Below, piece after piece: positions 1 through 9,702 of a stretch of DNA of 64,000 nucleotides. Both the position numbers and the translations under genes were made by a program. Numbering within the stretch: position 1 is the first letter of the stretch; each line of letters begins with the position of its first letter. This DNA is from Gracilibacillus kekensis (GTDB lineage Bacteria > Bacillota > Bacilli > Bacillales > Amphibacillaceae): contig NZ_FRCZ01000002.1 in the NCBI RefSeq assembly GCF_900143085.1, forward strand, positions 1 to 64,000, in the 5' to 3' direction. The notes beneath the pieces were generated by a model, which was not told where the DNA came from, did no database searches, and was given only the letters and a program-made list of their open reading frames with translations.

Positions 1-226
1 CTGTGGACCATTTTCCGACACGGCCGCAATTTAACCGACGTTCGTTATATTTCTCTTGAGCATATTCAGATTTATAGGATGCTTTTTGTGAATTACGCTT
101 TAACTCTCTTGAAATGGTAGACGGCGAACGCTGAAGTTTTTCAGCGATGGTACGAATAGGTTTACCTTGTTCATATAGCGTTTCTATACGTGCTCGTTCA
201 AATGTGGTAAGATGACTGTAGCTCAT
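1..226 (-). CDS. IS30-family transposase, N-terminal part (runs off the window)
   Basis: Read on the minus strand from an ATG at 226 behind a CGGAGG ribosome binding site, the frame is open to the window edge (75 codons). It begins MSYSHLTTFERARIE and contains a helix-turn-helix with the block RSPSTISRELKRN, typical of IS30 transposase N-termini, which bind the element ends. The catalytic DDE domain would lie beyond base 1, so whether the element is intact cannot be judged. Confidence is high for the family and absent for completeness. Confidence 0.88.
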   Translation of the reverse strand, partial: MSYSHLTTFERARIETLYEQGKPIRTIAEKLQRSPSTISRELKRNSQKASYKSEYAQEKYNERRLNCGRVGKWST

Positions 227-310
227 AACAGACCTCCGTGTATGTGTTTGTGTGGTTACTTACATTTTACACGAAGTCGTTATGGGCTGTTTTATTTTAG
301 CCACATTTTT

Positions 311-336
311 AGGTGTTGCACTTAATATTACAATTC
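311..336. repeat. Probable terminal inverted repeat of the IS30-type element
   Basis: About 85 bases upstream of the transposase start lies GTGTTGCACTTAATATTACA, which resembles the ends of IS30 elements in Firmicutes as I remember them. It sits just before the rpmF terminator, so the insertion boundary is probably here. The matching right end is outside the window, so this is an inference. Confidence 0.45.
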
Positions 337-343
337 GTCTTAT

Positions 344-386
344 AAAAAAAGTAGTGTAAAGGAGAATATCCTCTACACTACTTTTG
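344..386 (-). terminator. Terminator of the ylbN-rpmF transcript
   Basis: An imperfect inverted repeat (GTAGTGTAaAGG ... CCTCTACACTAC) flanked by A and T runs, 17 bases past the rpmF stop on the minus strand. It also separates rpmF from the IS element. Confidence 0.75.
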
Positions 387-402
387 GTAGTATCATATCA
401 AA

Positions 403-576
403 TTATTGTTCAACTACTTGCTTTCCATCATATTGTCCACAAGATTTACATACGTGGTGTGGTTTTGTTAACTCACCACAATTAGAACATTCTACCATTC
501 CTGGTACATGTAATTTTTTATGAGTACGACGTTGGTTTTTGACTTTTTTAGACGTTCTACGCTTAGGTACTGCCAT
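403..576 (-). CDS. rpmF: 50S ribosomal protein bL32
   Basis: A 57-residue protein starting [20 protein letters not shown], with two Cys pairs (CSNC and CKSC) forming the zinc ribbon of C+ type bL32. Length and N-terminus are those of the family. It is a structural component of the large ribosomal subunit. A GGAGGTG site precedes the ATG. It follows ylbN by 32 bases on the same strand, the usual Bacillus pairing, and ends at a terminator. Confidence 0.97.
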   Translation of the reverse strand: MAVPKRRTSKKVKNQRRTHKKLHVPGMVECSNCGELTKPHHVCKSCGQYDGKQVVEQ

Positions 577-608
577 ACATTACACCTCCTTTAAAGAGAA
601 GTAAAGAT

Positions 609-1136
609 TTATCCTTTACTATCTTCCTCATTACTGTTGTCATCTAATAAAGACTTTAGCTTTTCGAGTCGTGGATCAACCTTTTCTGTAACTTCTTCTT
701 CTGTTACAAGAGTCCATCCCTTTCCCTCTTTGACTGTATTTGCTTCTAATTTATCTTTTTCCGCAAACACTCGTAAAGGTATTTCTAATAATACATTTTC
801 CTTGATATAAGGTGTTAAGTCAAGCACCTCACTATCAACTAAATGTACTTCAGCTTCCTCGCGATAAATAGAAGTGGTAAACGATTCGGCCGTATCAATG
901 GAAAACTCAAACGGCACATCTACCAACGTCCTTGCACAAGGTAGAATCATCGTTCCTTGAATTTGAATATCACAGGTAATATCGTCACCATCTATTCTAG
1001 CTGTTCCTCTCACTAGAACAGGTTCAATACTTCGGATATCATTATCCATATTTGCTATATCTGAGATATCAATTTTTTCTTGAAAAGAAACGGGTTCTCC
1101 CTGTGATTGTTTAAGTTTTTGGATATATAATTTCAT
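609..1136 (-). CDS. ylbN: YlbN, YceD/DUF177-family protein
   Basis: A 175-residue acidic protein of the DUF177 (YceD) family, found upstream of rpmF throughout bacteria. The family has been linked to 23S rRNA or large-subunit maturation; the biochemical role in Bacillus is not settled. I start at the ATG at 1136 because the in-frame GTG at 1145 lies inside the ribosome binding site GAGGTG. The central block with GTARIDGDDITCDI and a later Cys (PCARTL) fit the family. Co-transcribed with rpmF. Confidence 0.9.
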   Translation of the reverse strand: MKLYIQKLKQSQGEPVSFQEKIDISDIANMDNDIRSIEPVLVRGTARIDGDDITCDIQIQGTMILPCARTLVDVPFEFSIDTAESFTTSIYREEAEVHLVDSEVLDLTPYIKENVLLEIPLRVFAEKDKLEANTVKEGKGWTLVTEEEVTEKVDPRLEKLKSLLDDNSNEEDSKG

Positions 1137-1308
1137 ATAATTCACCTCAAGGCAACAAGAAATATTTTAAAAGGAAATTGCTTATTTGTCAATATATTTT
1201 CTTTACACTTTAAACTTTTGTTTATGAATATGCTATACTACATACTACAATATGCTTATCATAAACAGGTCACCAGAAATAATTCATTTTTTTCTATAGG
1301 AGGTACCC

Positions 1309-2520
1309 ATGAAAGCTTGCGGACTAATTGTCGAGTACAACCCCTATCATAACGGACATCACTATCACTTTCAACAGGCAAAACAAATAACAGATTCTGA
1401 TTGCGTGATCGCAGTAATGAGTGGTAATTTTTTACAAAGAGGCGAACCTGCAATCATCGATAAATTCAGTCGTGCTAAAATAGCGGTCGAACAAGGGATA
1501 GATCTAATCGTAGAGTTACCTTATTATTATGCGGTGCAGCATAGTGAGTTATTTGCTAAGGGCGCTATTAATATTTTAGACAGTCTTCAGGTTGATTCTA
1601 TTTGTTTTGGCAGTGAACATGGAGATATACAGGACTTCACTCAAATGTATCAACTCATTAACACAAACCAAGAAGAGTATGATACCTATTTAAAAGATGC
1701 TTTAAAGAGTGGACATTCTTATCCGAAAGCAAATGAGTTAGCTTTTATAAAAATAGGTGGCAATACGCTATCCATTGATTTTACAAAACCTAACAACATT
1801 TTAGGTTTTCAATACATTAAAAACATTTATGATCTACATTCAAAAATAGAACCCTATACTATAAAGAGAATAAAAAATGACTATCATGACAAAGAAATTA
1901 ATGATTCTATCGCGAGTGCAACAAGTATTAGAAAGCATCTATTGCATAAAAAGGAAGAAGATATAAAAAAAGCAGTGCCAAATAACACAAGAGAAATCAT
2001 TGAAAATTATCAAGAAAAGTACGGTTCATGGCATGAATGGGGCATATATTTCCCTATACTGAAATACCGGATTTTAACGATGTCGAATGAGGAATTAAAG
2101 GCCGTTCATGGTATGAAAGAAGGCTTAGAGAATCGAATCATAGAAAAAGCAAGAGAAGCTAGTGACTTTGAAGAATTAATGGATTTAATCAAAACGAAAA
2201 GGTATACTTGGACAAGTTTGCAACGTATATTTGCCAATATTTTAACAAATACTAAGAAAATTACGATTGAAGAATTAGTAAATAAAGAAGAGTTACCAGG
2301 CATACGTGTATTGGCGATGTCCTCAACAGGTCAACAATGGCTGAACCAAAACAAAAAACAAATAAAAACGTGTATATATACAAGCAATAAAAAACCGTAT
2401 CCGCTACAGGCATTGGATGATCGGATTGATCATGCATATTATAGTATCTTAGCGCCCACTATCCAACAAAAACTAATAAACCAATCCTACCAAAAACCAA
2501 TATTTAAGACGCCCGAATAA
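1309..2520 (+). CDS. tmcAL: tRNA(Met) cytidine acetate ligase (TmcAL, YlbM)
   Basis: A 403-residue protein. TmcAL activates acetate with ATP and transfers the acetyl group to C34 of elongator tRNA(Met), giving ac4C. The N-terminus GLIVEYNPYHNGHHYHF carries the nucleotidyltransferase-type HNGH motif (about residues 15-18), and the block SGNFLQRGEPA is family-typical. AGGAGG lies 5 bases before the ATG. It is divergent from ylbN, and a terminator hairpin straddles its stop codon. Confidence 0.93.
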   Translation: MKACGLIVEYNPYHNGHHYHFQQAKQITDSDCVIAVMSGNFLQRGEPAIIDKFSRAKIAVEQGIDLIVELPYYYAVQHSELFAKGAINILDSLQVDSICFGSEHGDIQDFTQMYQLINTNQEEYDTYLKDALKSGHSYPKANELAFIKIGGNTLSIDFTKPNNILGFQYIKNIYDLHSKIEPYTIKRIKNDYHDKEINDSIASATSIRKHLLHKKEEDIKKAVPNNTREIIENYQEKYGSWHEWGIYFPILKYRILTMSNEELKAVHGMKEGLENRIIEKAREASDFEELMDLIKTKRYTWTSLQRIFANILTNTKKITIEELVNKEELPGIRVLAMSSTGQQWLNQNKKQIKTCIYTSNKKPYPLQALDDRIDHAYYSILAPTIQQKLINQSYQKPIFKTPE

Positions 2521-2532
2521 GGCGTCTTTTAA
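2506..2532 (+). terminator. Terminator overlapping the tmcAL stop codon
   Basis: AAGACGCC (2506-2513) pairs with GGCGTCTT (2521-2528), followed by T residues. The 5' arm lies inside the last codons of tmcAL and the TAA is in the loop. Confidence 0.85.
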
Positions 2533-2558
2533 AAGCACGAAAACTTATCATATAAAAA

Positions 2559-3130
2559 CTAAACTGCGAAGTACCTGGAGTGGTAATTTTGAATGAAGGA
2601 ATCTGTGTAACAACCGCTCCGGCTTGCCCACTTCGCTTTCCGGGGGGCATGCTCTTCAGCTAACTTTGAAAAGAAAAACACTTTTCAAAGTGGATCTTCA
2701 GATCATGCTAATCCCCCAGGAGTCGAAGTGGACGCCTGCGCTAGGTCAAATTCTACATTGAATGCGAGAATTGAAATTTCGACTATTTAACTCATTATTA
2801 AAATTAAATTCATATAGATAGCTCAGAATGATAACTGTCGCAACCGTTGCAGAATATATTTATAGCGTAGGCCGCCCACTTTCACTCCTGTGGGAATGTT
2901 TTCCCTGAAGATCCACTTTTTCAAGCGATCTGTGCTTGGAATAGTTAGCTGAAGGGAAAACCCCACTGCATAGAAAACACTACGAAAGCTTGCTTGAGTA
3001 GATGTTGCACTTGTGCCCGTGGTAAAAGGGAAGTGGGCAGCCGGAGCGGATGTCTAGTAAATAAAACATTTCAAAATTACTACTTTGGCTAATAAATTTA
3101 CAACAGTTTACTTCGCAGTTTTTGTCTACT
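2559..3130 (+). repeat. Family 1 MITE-like repeat, full-length copy A
   Basis: A 572-bp non-coding element filling the gap between the convergent genes tmcAL and ylbL. Its ends are inverted repeats: CTAAACTGCGAAGTA on the left and TACTTCGCAGTTTTTG-like on the right, with homology continuing about 80 bases inward through TGGTAATTTTGAATG and CCGCTCCGGCTTG. Inside are two GC-rich palindromic lobes (about 2627-2740 and 2866-3050). Each contains CAGCTAACTT and its partner AAGTGGATCTTCAG. No convincing gene lies inside. Almost the same sequence occurs inverted at 12794-13364. Confidence 0.85.
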
Positions 3131-3154
3131 TAATTGAATGTTTAGTGTCTGAAT

Positions 3155-4174
3155 TTATAGATTTTCCAGGTATTTGACTGCTTCGTCGAAATGATCGACA
3201 GGGACTATTTTCATGTCGGTTCCTATGTCATTCGCCACTTTTTTGGCTATTTCATAGTTAGATCCAGCTCTTCCATTTTCGTTCGGTGCAAAAAAGATAT
3301 CACAACCAGCTCGATCTGCGGCCACTACTTTCTTATCCACCCCACCAATTCGTCCCACATTACCTTGATAATCCACTTCACCTGTACCTGCTACTTGATG
3401 ACCTTTTGTCATATCTCGTTCTGTTAATTGATCATATATTTCTAACGAGAACATCAATCCGGCACTTGGACCACCGATGTCCCCACTTGAAAATTGTAAT
3501 TCAGGTGAGACACTCACGGACCGATTCGTTACTAAACTAATACCAATTCCTGGTTGACCATCCAATTGTTCCAAAGCTTGTAAAGTGATTTCTTTCTCAA
3601 TAGTCTGGTCTTCTCGCCGAATGGTCAATTCGATCTTATCTCCAGCTTGTTTCCCTGTCACATAGTCAATTAAATCTTTTGCTTCATTTATCTTTTGTTG
3701 ATCTATTTTTATTATTTCATCTTCAGGTTGAAGTACTCCCTCTGCAGGCATATCCTCTACTACAGAAACAACATATACACCCTCGTATTCAATCTCTATT
3801 TCTTGATTCGCTGCTTCATAGGCAACAACTTTAGAGGACTCTTGAGAGTCTTCCATCATCATTAATTGCAATTCTCGGTATTCTTGATCTGTCATATCAT
3901 CTGGTAATACATTTTCGACAGGTAATATATCATAATAGTCTCTCATTAACGCCATTAGATATTGAAAAGGAGTCGCCCTTCCGCCTTGAATTGTAACAAG
4001 ATGCATATCTCCCTCACTCTCAAATCCTCCTTCAACCGCTACCACTGGATTCAACGGATCGGCATGACCAGGTTTATGGATATAATATGGTAATTGATAG
4101 CTAAAAAACAAAAAGATGCATACCAAAGCAATCATAAACATTATAATACGTGCTTTGCTTTTAAGTTGAAACAT
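3155..4174 (-). CDS. ylbL: YlbL, membrane-anchored PDZ-Lon-like serine protease
   Basis: 339 residues: one N-terminal membrane segment (about 9-30), a PDZ region (about 125-200) and an S16 Lon-type protease domain. The catalytic Ser237 lies in GGPSAG and the catalytic Lys in the block GGVDKK (281-282), giving a Ser-Lys dyad. In B. subtilis YlbL, with CtpA, degrades the checkpoint division inhibitor YneA; homologues include streptococcal SepM. It is preceded by a short AGAAAGAAGG-like site and faces tmcAL across repeat copy A. Confidence 0.93.
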   Translation of the reverse strand: MFQLKSKARIIMFMIALVCIFLFFSYQLPYYIHKPGHADPLNPVVAVEGGFESEGDMHLVTIQGGRATPFQYLMALMRDYYDILPVENVLPDDMTDQEYRELQLMMMEDSQESSKVVAYEAANQEIEIEYEGVYVVSVVEDMPAEGVLQPEDEIIKIDQQKINEAKDLIDYVTGKQAGDKIELTIRREDQTIEKEITLQALEQLDGQPGIGISLVTNRSVSVSPELQFSSGDIGGPSAGLMFSLEIYDQLTERDMTKGHQVAGTGEVDYQGNVGRIGGVDKKVVAADRAGCDIFFAPNENGRAGSNYEIAKKVANDIGTDMKIVPVDHFDEAVKYLENL

Positions 4175-4342
4175 AAATACCCTTCTTTCTCTACATCACG
4201 ATTTCCATAAAAACGTTATGAATTGTAATATTTCCTGTACAAGCTTGCGTATATATTAAATAGCAACTATTTTAAAACATACTATATTTTACTACTCATT
4301 CAAACAAAGGTACAGAAAAGTGCTACCAAAGGAGTGCAAAAG

Positions 4343-5530
4343 TTGAATCAAAAGTTATATTCTATTATCTATGCATCCATTTCCGTATTTATTGCGGTGA
4401 TGGTAATATATTTCCCCCAGGAAGTACTAAAAGCTAGCCAAAGAGGATTGGAAGTTTGGGCAAATGTAGTATTCCCCTCCTTGCTCCCATTTTTCATCGT
4501 TGCAGAATTACTAATTGCTTTTGGAGTAGTACATTTTATCGGTGTCCTCTGTGAACCTATTATGAGGCCATTATTCAATGTTCCAGGAGTAGGGGGCTTT
4601 GTTTGGACAATGGGAATGGCAAGTGGTTATCCTTCTGGCGCAAAATTTACAGCACGATTAAGACAAGAAGGACAGTTAACTAAAACAGAGGCAGAACGAC
4701 TTGTTACTTTTACTAATGCATCAAATCCATTATTTATTATCGGTGCCGTTTCTATCGGCTTTTTTTATGATCATCAACTAGGAATTTTATTAGCAATCAC
4801 TCATTACCTGAGTAACTTTTGCGTCGGAGTATGCATGCGTTTTTATAAATATCATGAAAAAAAGAGCTATAGATTTCAAAATTTCTCCATTTCAAAAGCA
4901 TTTCAACAACTACATCTTGCAAGGATCAAGGAAAAAAGAGCTCTTGGGAAGATTCTGGGTGATTCTGTTACAAACTCCATTCAAACACTATTAGTTATCG
5001 GTGGATTTATTATTTTATTTTCTGTTCTCACTGAGATAATGCGTGAAATACATTTGGCACATTTTTTTGCAGGTGGAATAGCTATTTTATTACAACTATT
5101 TCATTTACCGATAGAAATGGCACTTCCTTTATTCACAGGATTCTTTGAAATTACAATTGGTGCTAACGAAGTTTCACAGACGGAAAGTTCCATTCTTATA
5201 AAAGCAGTTTTTGTCTCGATTATATTAGCTTTTAATGGTTTTTCTGTACAGGCTCAGGTGGCTAGCATTTTAGCTGAAACAGATATCCGTTTTGCTCCCT
5301 ATTTTTTAGCACGCATACTTCATGCTGTTTTTGCATGCTTTATTGTCATACTTTTATATGTACCGGTATACAAAAACCAGATCCATTCTACCATGGTTTC
5401 TTTTATGAAATGGGAGCAACCACCTCTAGAAAACATACAATTTTTATATCGAATAGTTGAACAATTCGGCTTTTTCTTCACTCTAATGGCATTATCTTTT
5501 TATCTCATCTTATTAATTAAGCAAAAATAG
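4343..5530 (+). CDS. ylbJ: YlbJ, sporulation integral membrane protein
   Basis: About 395 residues with eight or more membrane segments and the nucleoside-transporter/gate-type block GMASGYPSGAKFTARL (about residues 95-110). YlbJ is a sigma-E-controlled sporulation protein in B. subtilis needed for normal heat-resistant spores. I choose the TTG at 4343 because the in-frame GTG at 4334 is part of the AAAGGAGTG ribosome binding site. Its stop codon directly abuts the stop of convergent coaD, leaving no intergenic base. Confidence 0.9.
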   Translation: MNQKLYSIIYASISVFIAVMVIYFPQEVLKASQRGLEVWANVVFPSLLPFFIVAELLIAFGVVHFIGVLCEPIMRPLFNVPGVGGFVWTMGMASGYPSGAKFTARLRQEGQLTKTEAERLVTFTNASNPLFIIGAVSIGFFYDHQLGILLAITHYLSNFCVGVCMRFYKYHEKKSYRFQNFSISKAFQQLHLARIKEKRALGKILGDSVTNSIQTLLVIGGFIILFSVLTEIMREIHLAHFFAGGIAILLQLFHLPIEMALPLFTGFFEITIGANEVSQTESSILIKAVFVSIILAFNGFSVQAQVASILAETDIRFAPYFLARILHAVFACFIVILLYVPVYKNQIHSTMVSFMKWEQPPLENIQFLYRIVEQFGFFFTLMALSFYLILLIKQK

Positions 5531-6572
<1,042 letters not shown>

Positions 6573-6800
6573 AGCCTTTCCCTCTCTTCATTTTTTCTAA
6601 ATCTCCCTTACTATAGCACGAAAGTAGTAAAATTCTCAAATTCATTGGTATAAAACGATCTGTCTTTGTACAAACTTTAAATACAGCAACGTTTATGGTT
6701 GCTTAAATTCGGAGAAGACTTACATTTCCCCATAAGTTCTTCCTCCGGTTTCTCCTCTCCCTTTATCTTTTTATTTTCTTTTTTTATGAAGAAAATAAAA
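6573..6800. other. Intergenic region upstream of rsmD
   Basis: About 230 bases without a supported gene. It must hold the rsmD promoter. An imperfect inverted repeat GGAGAAGACTTA ... TAAGTTCTTCCTCC lies at about 6711-6746, followed by a pyrimidine-rich tract on the plus strand. Its role is unclear. Confidence 0.35.
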
Positions 6801-6838
6801 AGAACCTGCAGTTAAAGGATAACTGCAGGTTTTTTTAT
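6801..6838. terminator. Terminator downstream of ylbG
   Basis: Perfect 12-bp inverted repeat AACCTGCAGTTA / TAACTGCAGGTT with a 5-base loop and T runs on both strands. It ends the minus-strand ylb transcript at the ylbG stop. Confidence 0.88.
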
Positions 6839-7113
6839 ATTCCCATTTTATAATCATATTCTTTTTCTTCTTTATCAAACACTTTTTGCTCATAATCGGT
6901 TTTAATAAAAGGTTTGTAAGATGGTTCAATTTTTGTAACGAAAGGTAATTTTATAAGCTTTTGATATGTATCATCCATTTGATCTTGATTGACATATATC
7001 ATCGCATATTTTAATTTTTTAGATACATGAACCATGTGTCCAAATTTTTTTATGTGTTTGACATGTTTCATTTGATGAAACCAAACTACTAAACCTTGGC
7101 GTTTAACGATCAT
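6835..7113 (-). CDS. ylbG: YlbG, UPF0298/DUF2129 family protein
   Basis: 92 residues, basic, starting MIVKRQGLVVWFHQMK. This N-terminus and length are those of YlbG, a conserved Firmicutes protein of unknown function always near ylbF and rsmD. No membrane segment or known catalytic motif is seen. It lies 31 bases downstream of ylbF on the same strand. Confidence 0.88.
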   Translation of the reverse strand: MIVKRQGLVVWFHQMKHVKHIKKFGHMVHVSKKLKYAMIYVNQDQMDDTYQKLIKLPFVTKIEPSYKPFIKTDYEQKVFDKEEKEYDYKMGI

Positions 7114-7144
7114 ATAGATACCTCACTTCAAAATGGATTATACT

Positions 7145-7597
7145 TTAAGAGGCCTTGCAGCCACAACCGCTGCTTCCAGAACCACAGCCACAGCCGCCAT
7201 CTGTTAGCGCAGCACCATCCATTGGAACTTTCACTTTATCACTCACACTAAAAGCAACAAGTTGGCTTACTTCATCAAGTAGTTTTTGCAAGTCTGTTTC
7301 AGCCATTTTATAAGCTGCAATGGTTTCATGCATATCCATTTCCCGTTTAGCTACACGAATTTCTTTCATAATTTTACTATAATCAGGATGATATCTGCCG
7401 AAGCGCTCCACCTCATCATAAGACTCCTTGACTTTAGTGAAGTGACTAATTAAGTCCTGTGCCTCTTGATCTTGATCCATCGTTTCTTTTGCTTTATTAA
7501 AATTCTGCATTATATCTGATTCGATAACCATTTGACCTAATGCTTCAGATTCATCTAAAATATCAACAATTTCCATTGTTGCTAACATGAATGACAC
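7145..7597 (-). CDS. ylbF: YlbF (RicF), Ric complex component
   Basis: 150 residues: a helical YlbF/YmcA domain (about 1-115) followed by a Gly/Cys-rich tail GGCGCGSGSSGCGCK. In B. subtilis RicA, RicF and RicT form a complex carrying iron-sulfur clusters that directs RNase Y-dependent mRNA maturation and affects Spo0A activation, competence and biofilms. The Cys-rich tail fits metal-cluster binding. It starts at an ATG behind GGAGGTGTG. The intercistronic gap from ylbE carries a family 2 repeat. Confidence 0.92.
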   Translation of the reverse strand: MSFMLATMEIVDILDESEALGQMVIESDIMQNFNKAKETMDQDQEAQDLISHFTKVKESYDEVERFGRYHPDYSKIMKEIRVAKREMDMHETIAAYKMAETDLQKLLDEVSQLVAFSVSDKVKVPMDGAALTDGGCGCGSGSSGCGCKAS

Positions 7598-7618
7598 ACC
7601 TCCATATTTTTATCATAA

Positions 7619-7754
7619 TGTAATCGTCCATAATACTCCAACAACATGGTGCTAAACGCTAAGTTGAAGATAAATATAGACGCTTACTTTCTGATAAATT
7701 TCGCCCACAATCAGTAAGAATTGAAAACATCTAGTGATTGAAGTCTTACTTTAT
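7619..7754 (-). repeat. Family 2 structured repeat, copy a (ylbE-ylbF gap)
   Basis: On the minus strand it starts TAAAGTAAGACTTCAATCA 38 bases after the ylbE stop. A weak hairpin AATCA...TGATT follows, then the conserved GGGCGAAATTTATCAG linker, then a long-range stem CGTCTATA ... TATGGACG. It ends about 20 bases before the ylbF start. It is the most diverged of four copies, recognised by order and linker rather than overall identity. Confidence 0.7.
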
Positions 7755-7792
7755 CATACCAATAATTGAAGAGAAATAAAAGAGGCAGACTC

Positions 7793-8026
7793 TTAATCAT
7801 TCCATGAGCCTGCCATTTCCATTAATAACCGTATCATTTGTATGTTTTGCTGTGTTTTTTCCAACCGTTGAGGTAATGTTTTTCCGTAATATTGCTTTGA
7901 TGCTAACTCTAGTTCGCTTAATCTGTTAGGCTCTCTTGTTAGATAACGATACCATTGTGGATTTCTTCTGATAAAACGCCATATGTCTTCGCGCTGCTGT
8001 ATCAATCGATAAGTGTCCGGTTCCAT
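7793..8026 (-). CDS. ylbE: YlbE-like protein
   Basis: 77 residues starting MEPDTYRLIQQREDIWRFI and carrying WYRYLTREPNRL. This matches the short YlbE family conserved between ylbD and ylbF in Bacillaceae. It is helical with no membrane segment, and its function is unknown. It lies 11 bases downstream of ylbD. The GGGGGGTTTGA tract upstream acts as the ribosome binding site. Confidence 0.82.
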   Translation of the reverse strand: MEPDTYRLIQQREDIWRFIRRNPQWYRYLTREPNRLSELELASKQYYGKTLPQRLEKTQQNIQMIRLLMEMAGSWND

Positions 8027-8037
8027 TCAAACCCCCC

Positions 8038-8427
8038 CTAATCTTTTGGACGATTGAACATCTGATCAGACGGAGAGGAAGATATTTGATTACTTCTAAA
8101 TTGCTTAAATTGGTCAATTAAGGTTAATATATTGCCGATAGCTCCGTTCAAATCATTAATATGATTCTCAACTTGATTGACATCTAAGTGTTCTATGTGT
8201 TTCCATAACTTTTGATAAAGCTGACTGGAACTTGTGCTTTCTTCAGCCTTTACTTCACCATTTTTTTTATATTTTTCCCATGTAGGATCGTCTTCACCTA
8301 ATAACACATATTTCTCATACGTTTCTTGCAGGTTTAATTCGCCCTCTCGCACTTTTTTTATCAATAAGGGGTGTTCATGAATAAACGTTTTAAATTGTTG
8401 AACAGAAGTATGAGATGAATTTTTCAT
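8038..8427 (-). CDS. ylbD: YlbD-like spore coat protein
   Basis: 129 residues from the ATG at 8427, chosen because GGAAGGAGC lies 8 bases before it; an upstream in-frame ATG at 8448 has no site. The N-terminal block HEHPLLIKKVREGELNLQE and the later DDPTWEKY match the YlbD coat family. YlbD is reported as a spore coat component in B. subtilis. The C-terminal third is hydrophilic and Ser-rich. Confidence 0.82.
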   Translation of the reverse strand: MKNSSHTSVQQFKTFIHEHPLLIKKVREGELNLQETYEKYVLLGEDDPTWEKYKKNGEVKAEESTSSSQLYQKLWKHIEHLDVNQVENHINDLNGAIGNILTLIDQFKQFRSNQISSSPSDQMFNRPKD

Positions 8428-8499
8428 TGTGCGTGCTCCTTCCCTCATGATCTTCCTATCTTAATATATGCGAATTACCTACATTTGTGTACTTACTTA

Positions 8500-9537
8500 C
8501 TATTTTCCGAGAAAATTTTGTGTATAATACGATTGATAAACTCCTACACCTAAATGAGTATAATCTTCTTTTAATAAAGCCTCACGGTGTCCTTCACTGT
8601 TAAGCCAACCATGGATCACCGCTGGGCCATCGATATAATGAGCAGCGATGTTTTCACCCGCTACTAAATAATAGGCATTTGCAGCTAGCAAACGTTCCTT
8701 TAGACCATCTCCATTTTGACTATAATGTGAAAAGTAATTTTCTTTCACCATATCTTTACTGTGGTTCTTAGCTGCTTGAGCTGCCTGATCATCCCAAGTT
8801 AGCGTCTCTAGCTCATAAACCTTTCGAACTTCATTCGTTATTTCAAAAATCTGCTTCTCTATACTCAGTTCTATTTCTTCCATCTTACTTTCCGAAGGAG
8901 CATCAACTTCTTTTAACTTGCCCCAGTAAAATAGTTCATATGGTTTAAGTATTTCTAAAACTTCCTTATTTAACATTCGTATACCTACTAGTTTGTTTGA
9001 GAATTGATCCAGGTATAATTGAGCAAATACTTCTTCTGATAATGGAACTATCGGCCGTTGTTTAAGGTCTTGTTCCGATAATTTGAATTTAAGATGATCA
9101 ACTTCTATTTCTTTAGTAAACGTATACGTGGTTTCTAAAGTTTCTACATCTTGTCCTATTTTTAAAGGTCTGAAATCCAGTGTAGACGAATTGGAATATA
9201 TACTGATGACTTTATTATTTTTAACAGCGACCTGGATGTAATAATTTTCATTTTTATAAATCCACCAGTCATAGTTATACATAGATGGGTCTTTTCGCAG
9301 TGGGTCTCCAAACTCAGATTGGAATGTTTCTATATCCTGGTTAATATATTTCCAGATCGCATCCTGCTGTTCAATAAGTGTATGGTCTTTAGCAAATTGT
9401 TCTTTAATTTCTGTTGTCTGTACTAGTTTATTATGATAAATAGCTTCTTTCGGTTCTTCGTCTTGATCAAAATAAAATACACTAAAAGTGATTCCCACAA
9501 ACAGAAAAAATATTACTGCTATAATTTTAAACTTCAT
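8500..9537 (-). CDS. ylbC: YlbC-like secreted CAP-domain protein
   Basis: 345 residues: an N-terminal membrane anchor or signal (about 5-22), a central CAP-associated domain (about 60-205) and a C-terminal CAP/SCP domain. Visible CAP features are AKNHSKDMV, YFSHYS, AGENIA, GHREALL and LGVGVY. The spore-associated YkwD/YlbC group contains such domains; the substrate is unknown. The ATG at 9537 is preferred over the GTG at 9540 because of the spacing from AGGTGG. It heads the ylbCDEFG row. Confidence 0.85.
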   Translation of the reverse strand: MKFKIIAVIFFLFVGITFSVFYFDQDEEPKEAIYHNKLVQTTEIKEQFAKDHTLIEQQDAIWKYINQDIETFQSEFGDPLRKDPSMYNYDWWIYKNENYYIQVAVKNNKVISIYSNSSTLDFRPLKIGQDVETLETTYTFTKEIEVDHLKFKLSEQDLKQRPIVPLSEEVFAQLYLDQFSNKLVGIRMLNKEVLEILKPYELFYWGKLKEVDAPSESKMEEIELSIEKQIFEITNEVRKVYELETLTWDDQAAQAAKNHSKDMVKENYFSHYSQNGDGLKERLLAANAYYLVAGENIAAHYIDGPAVIHGWLNSEGHREALLKEDYTHLGVGVYQSYYTQNFLGK

Positions 9538-9702
9538 CACACACCACCTAAATTGCTTGGAATTTATAATACTATTTTTATAACTATATGCATGTTCTTT
9601 TTATTGATGAAAGTTTTTATCAAGGAATATCCTTTTTAAATTGCATCTTTTCGCATTTCATACTATTATAGTTTTAGTGATAATTTTAGATGGGGTGAAA
9701 GT

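Noticed and set aside
9433-9639. 68-codon plus-strand reading frame between ylbC and the YugN-like gene
   Set aside because: It overlaps the start of ylbC, lacks a site and has Phe/Lys/Ile composition typical of AT-rich non-coding DNA.
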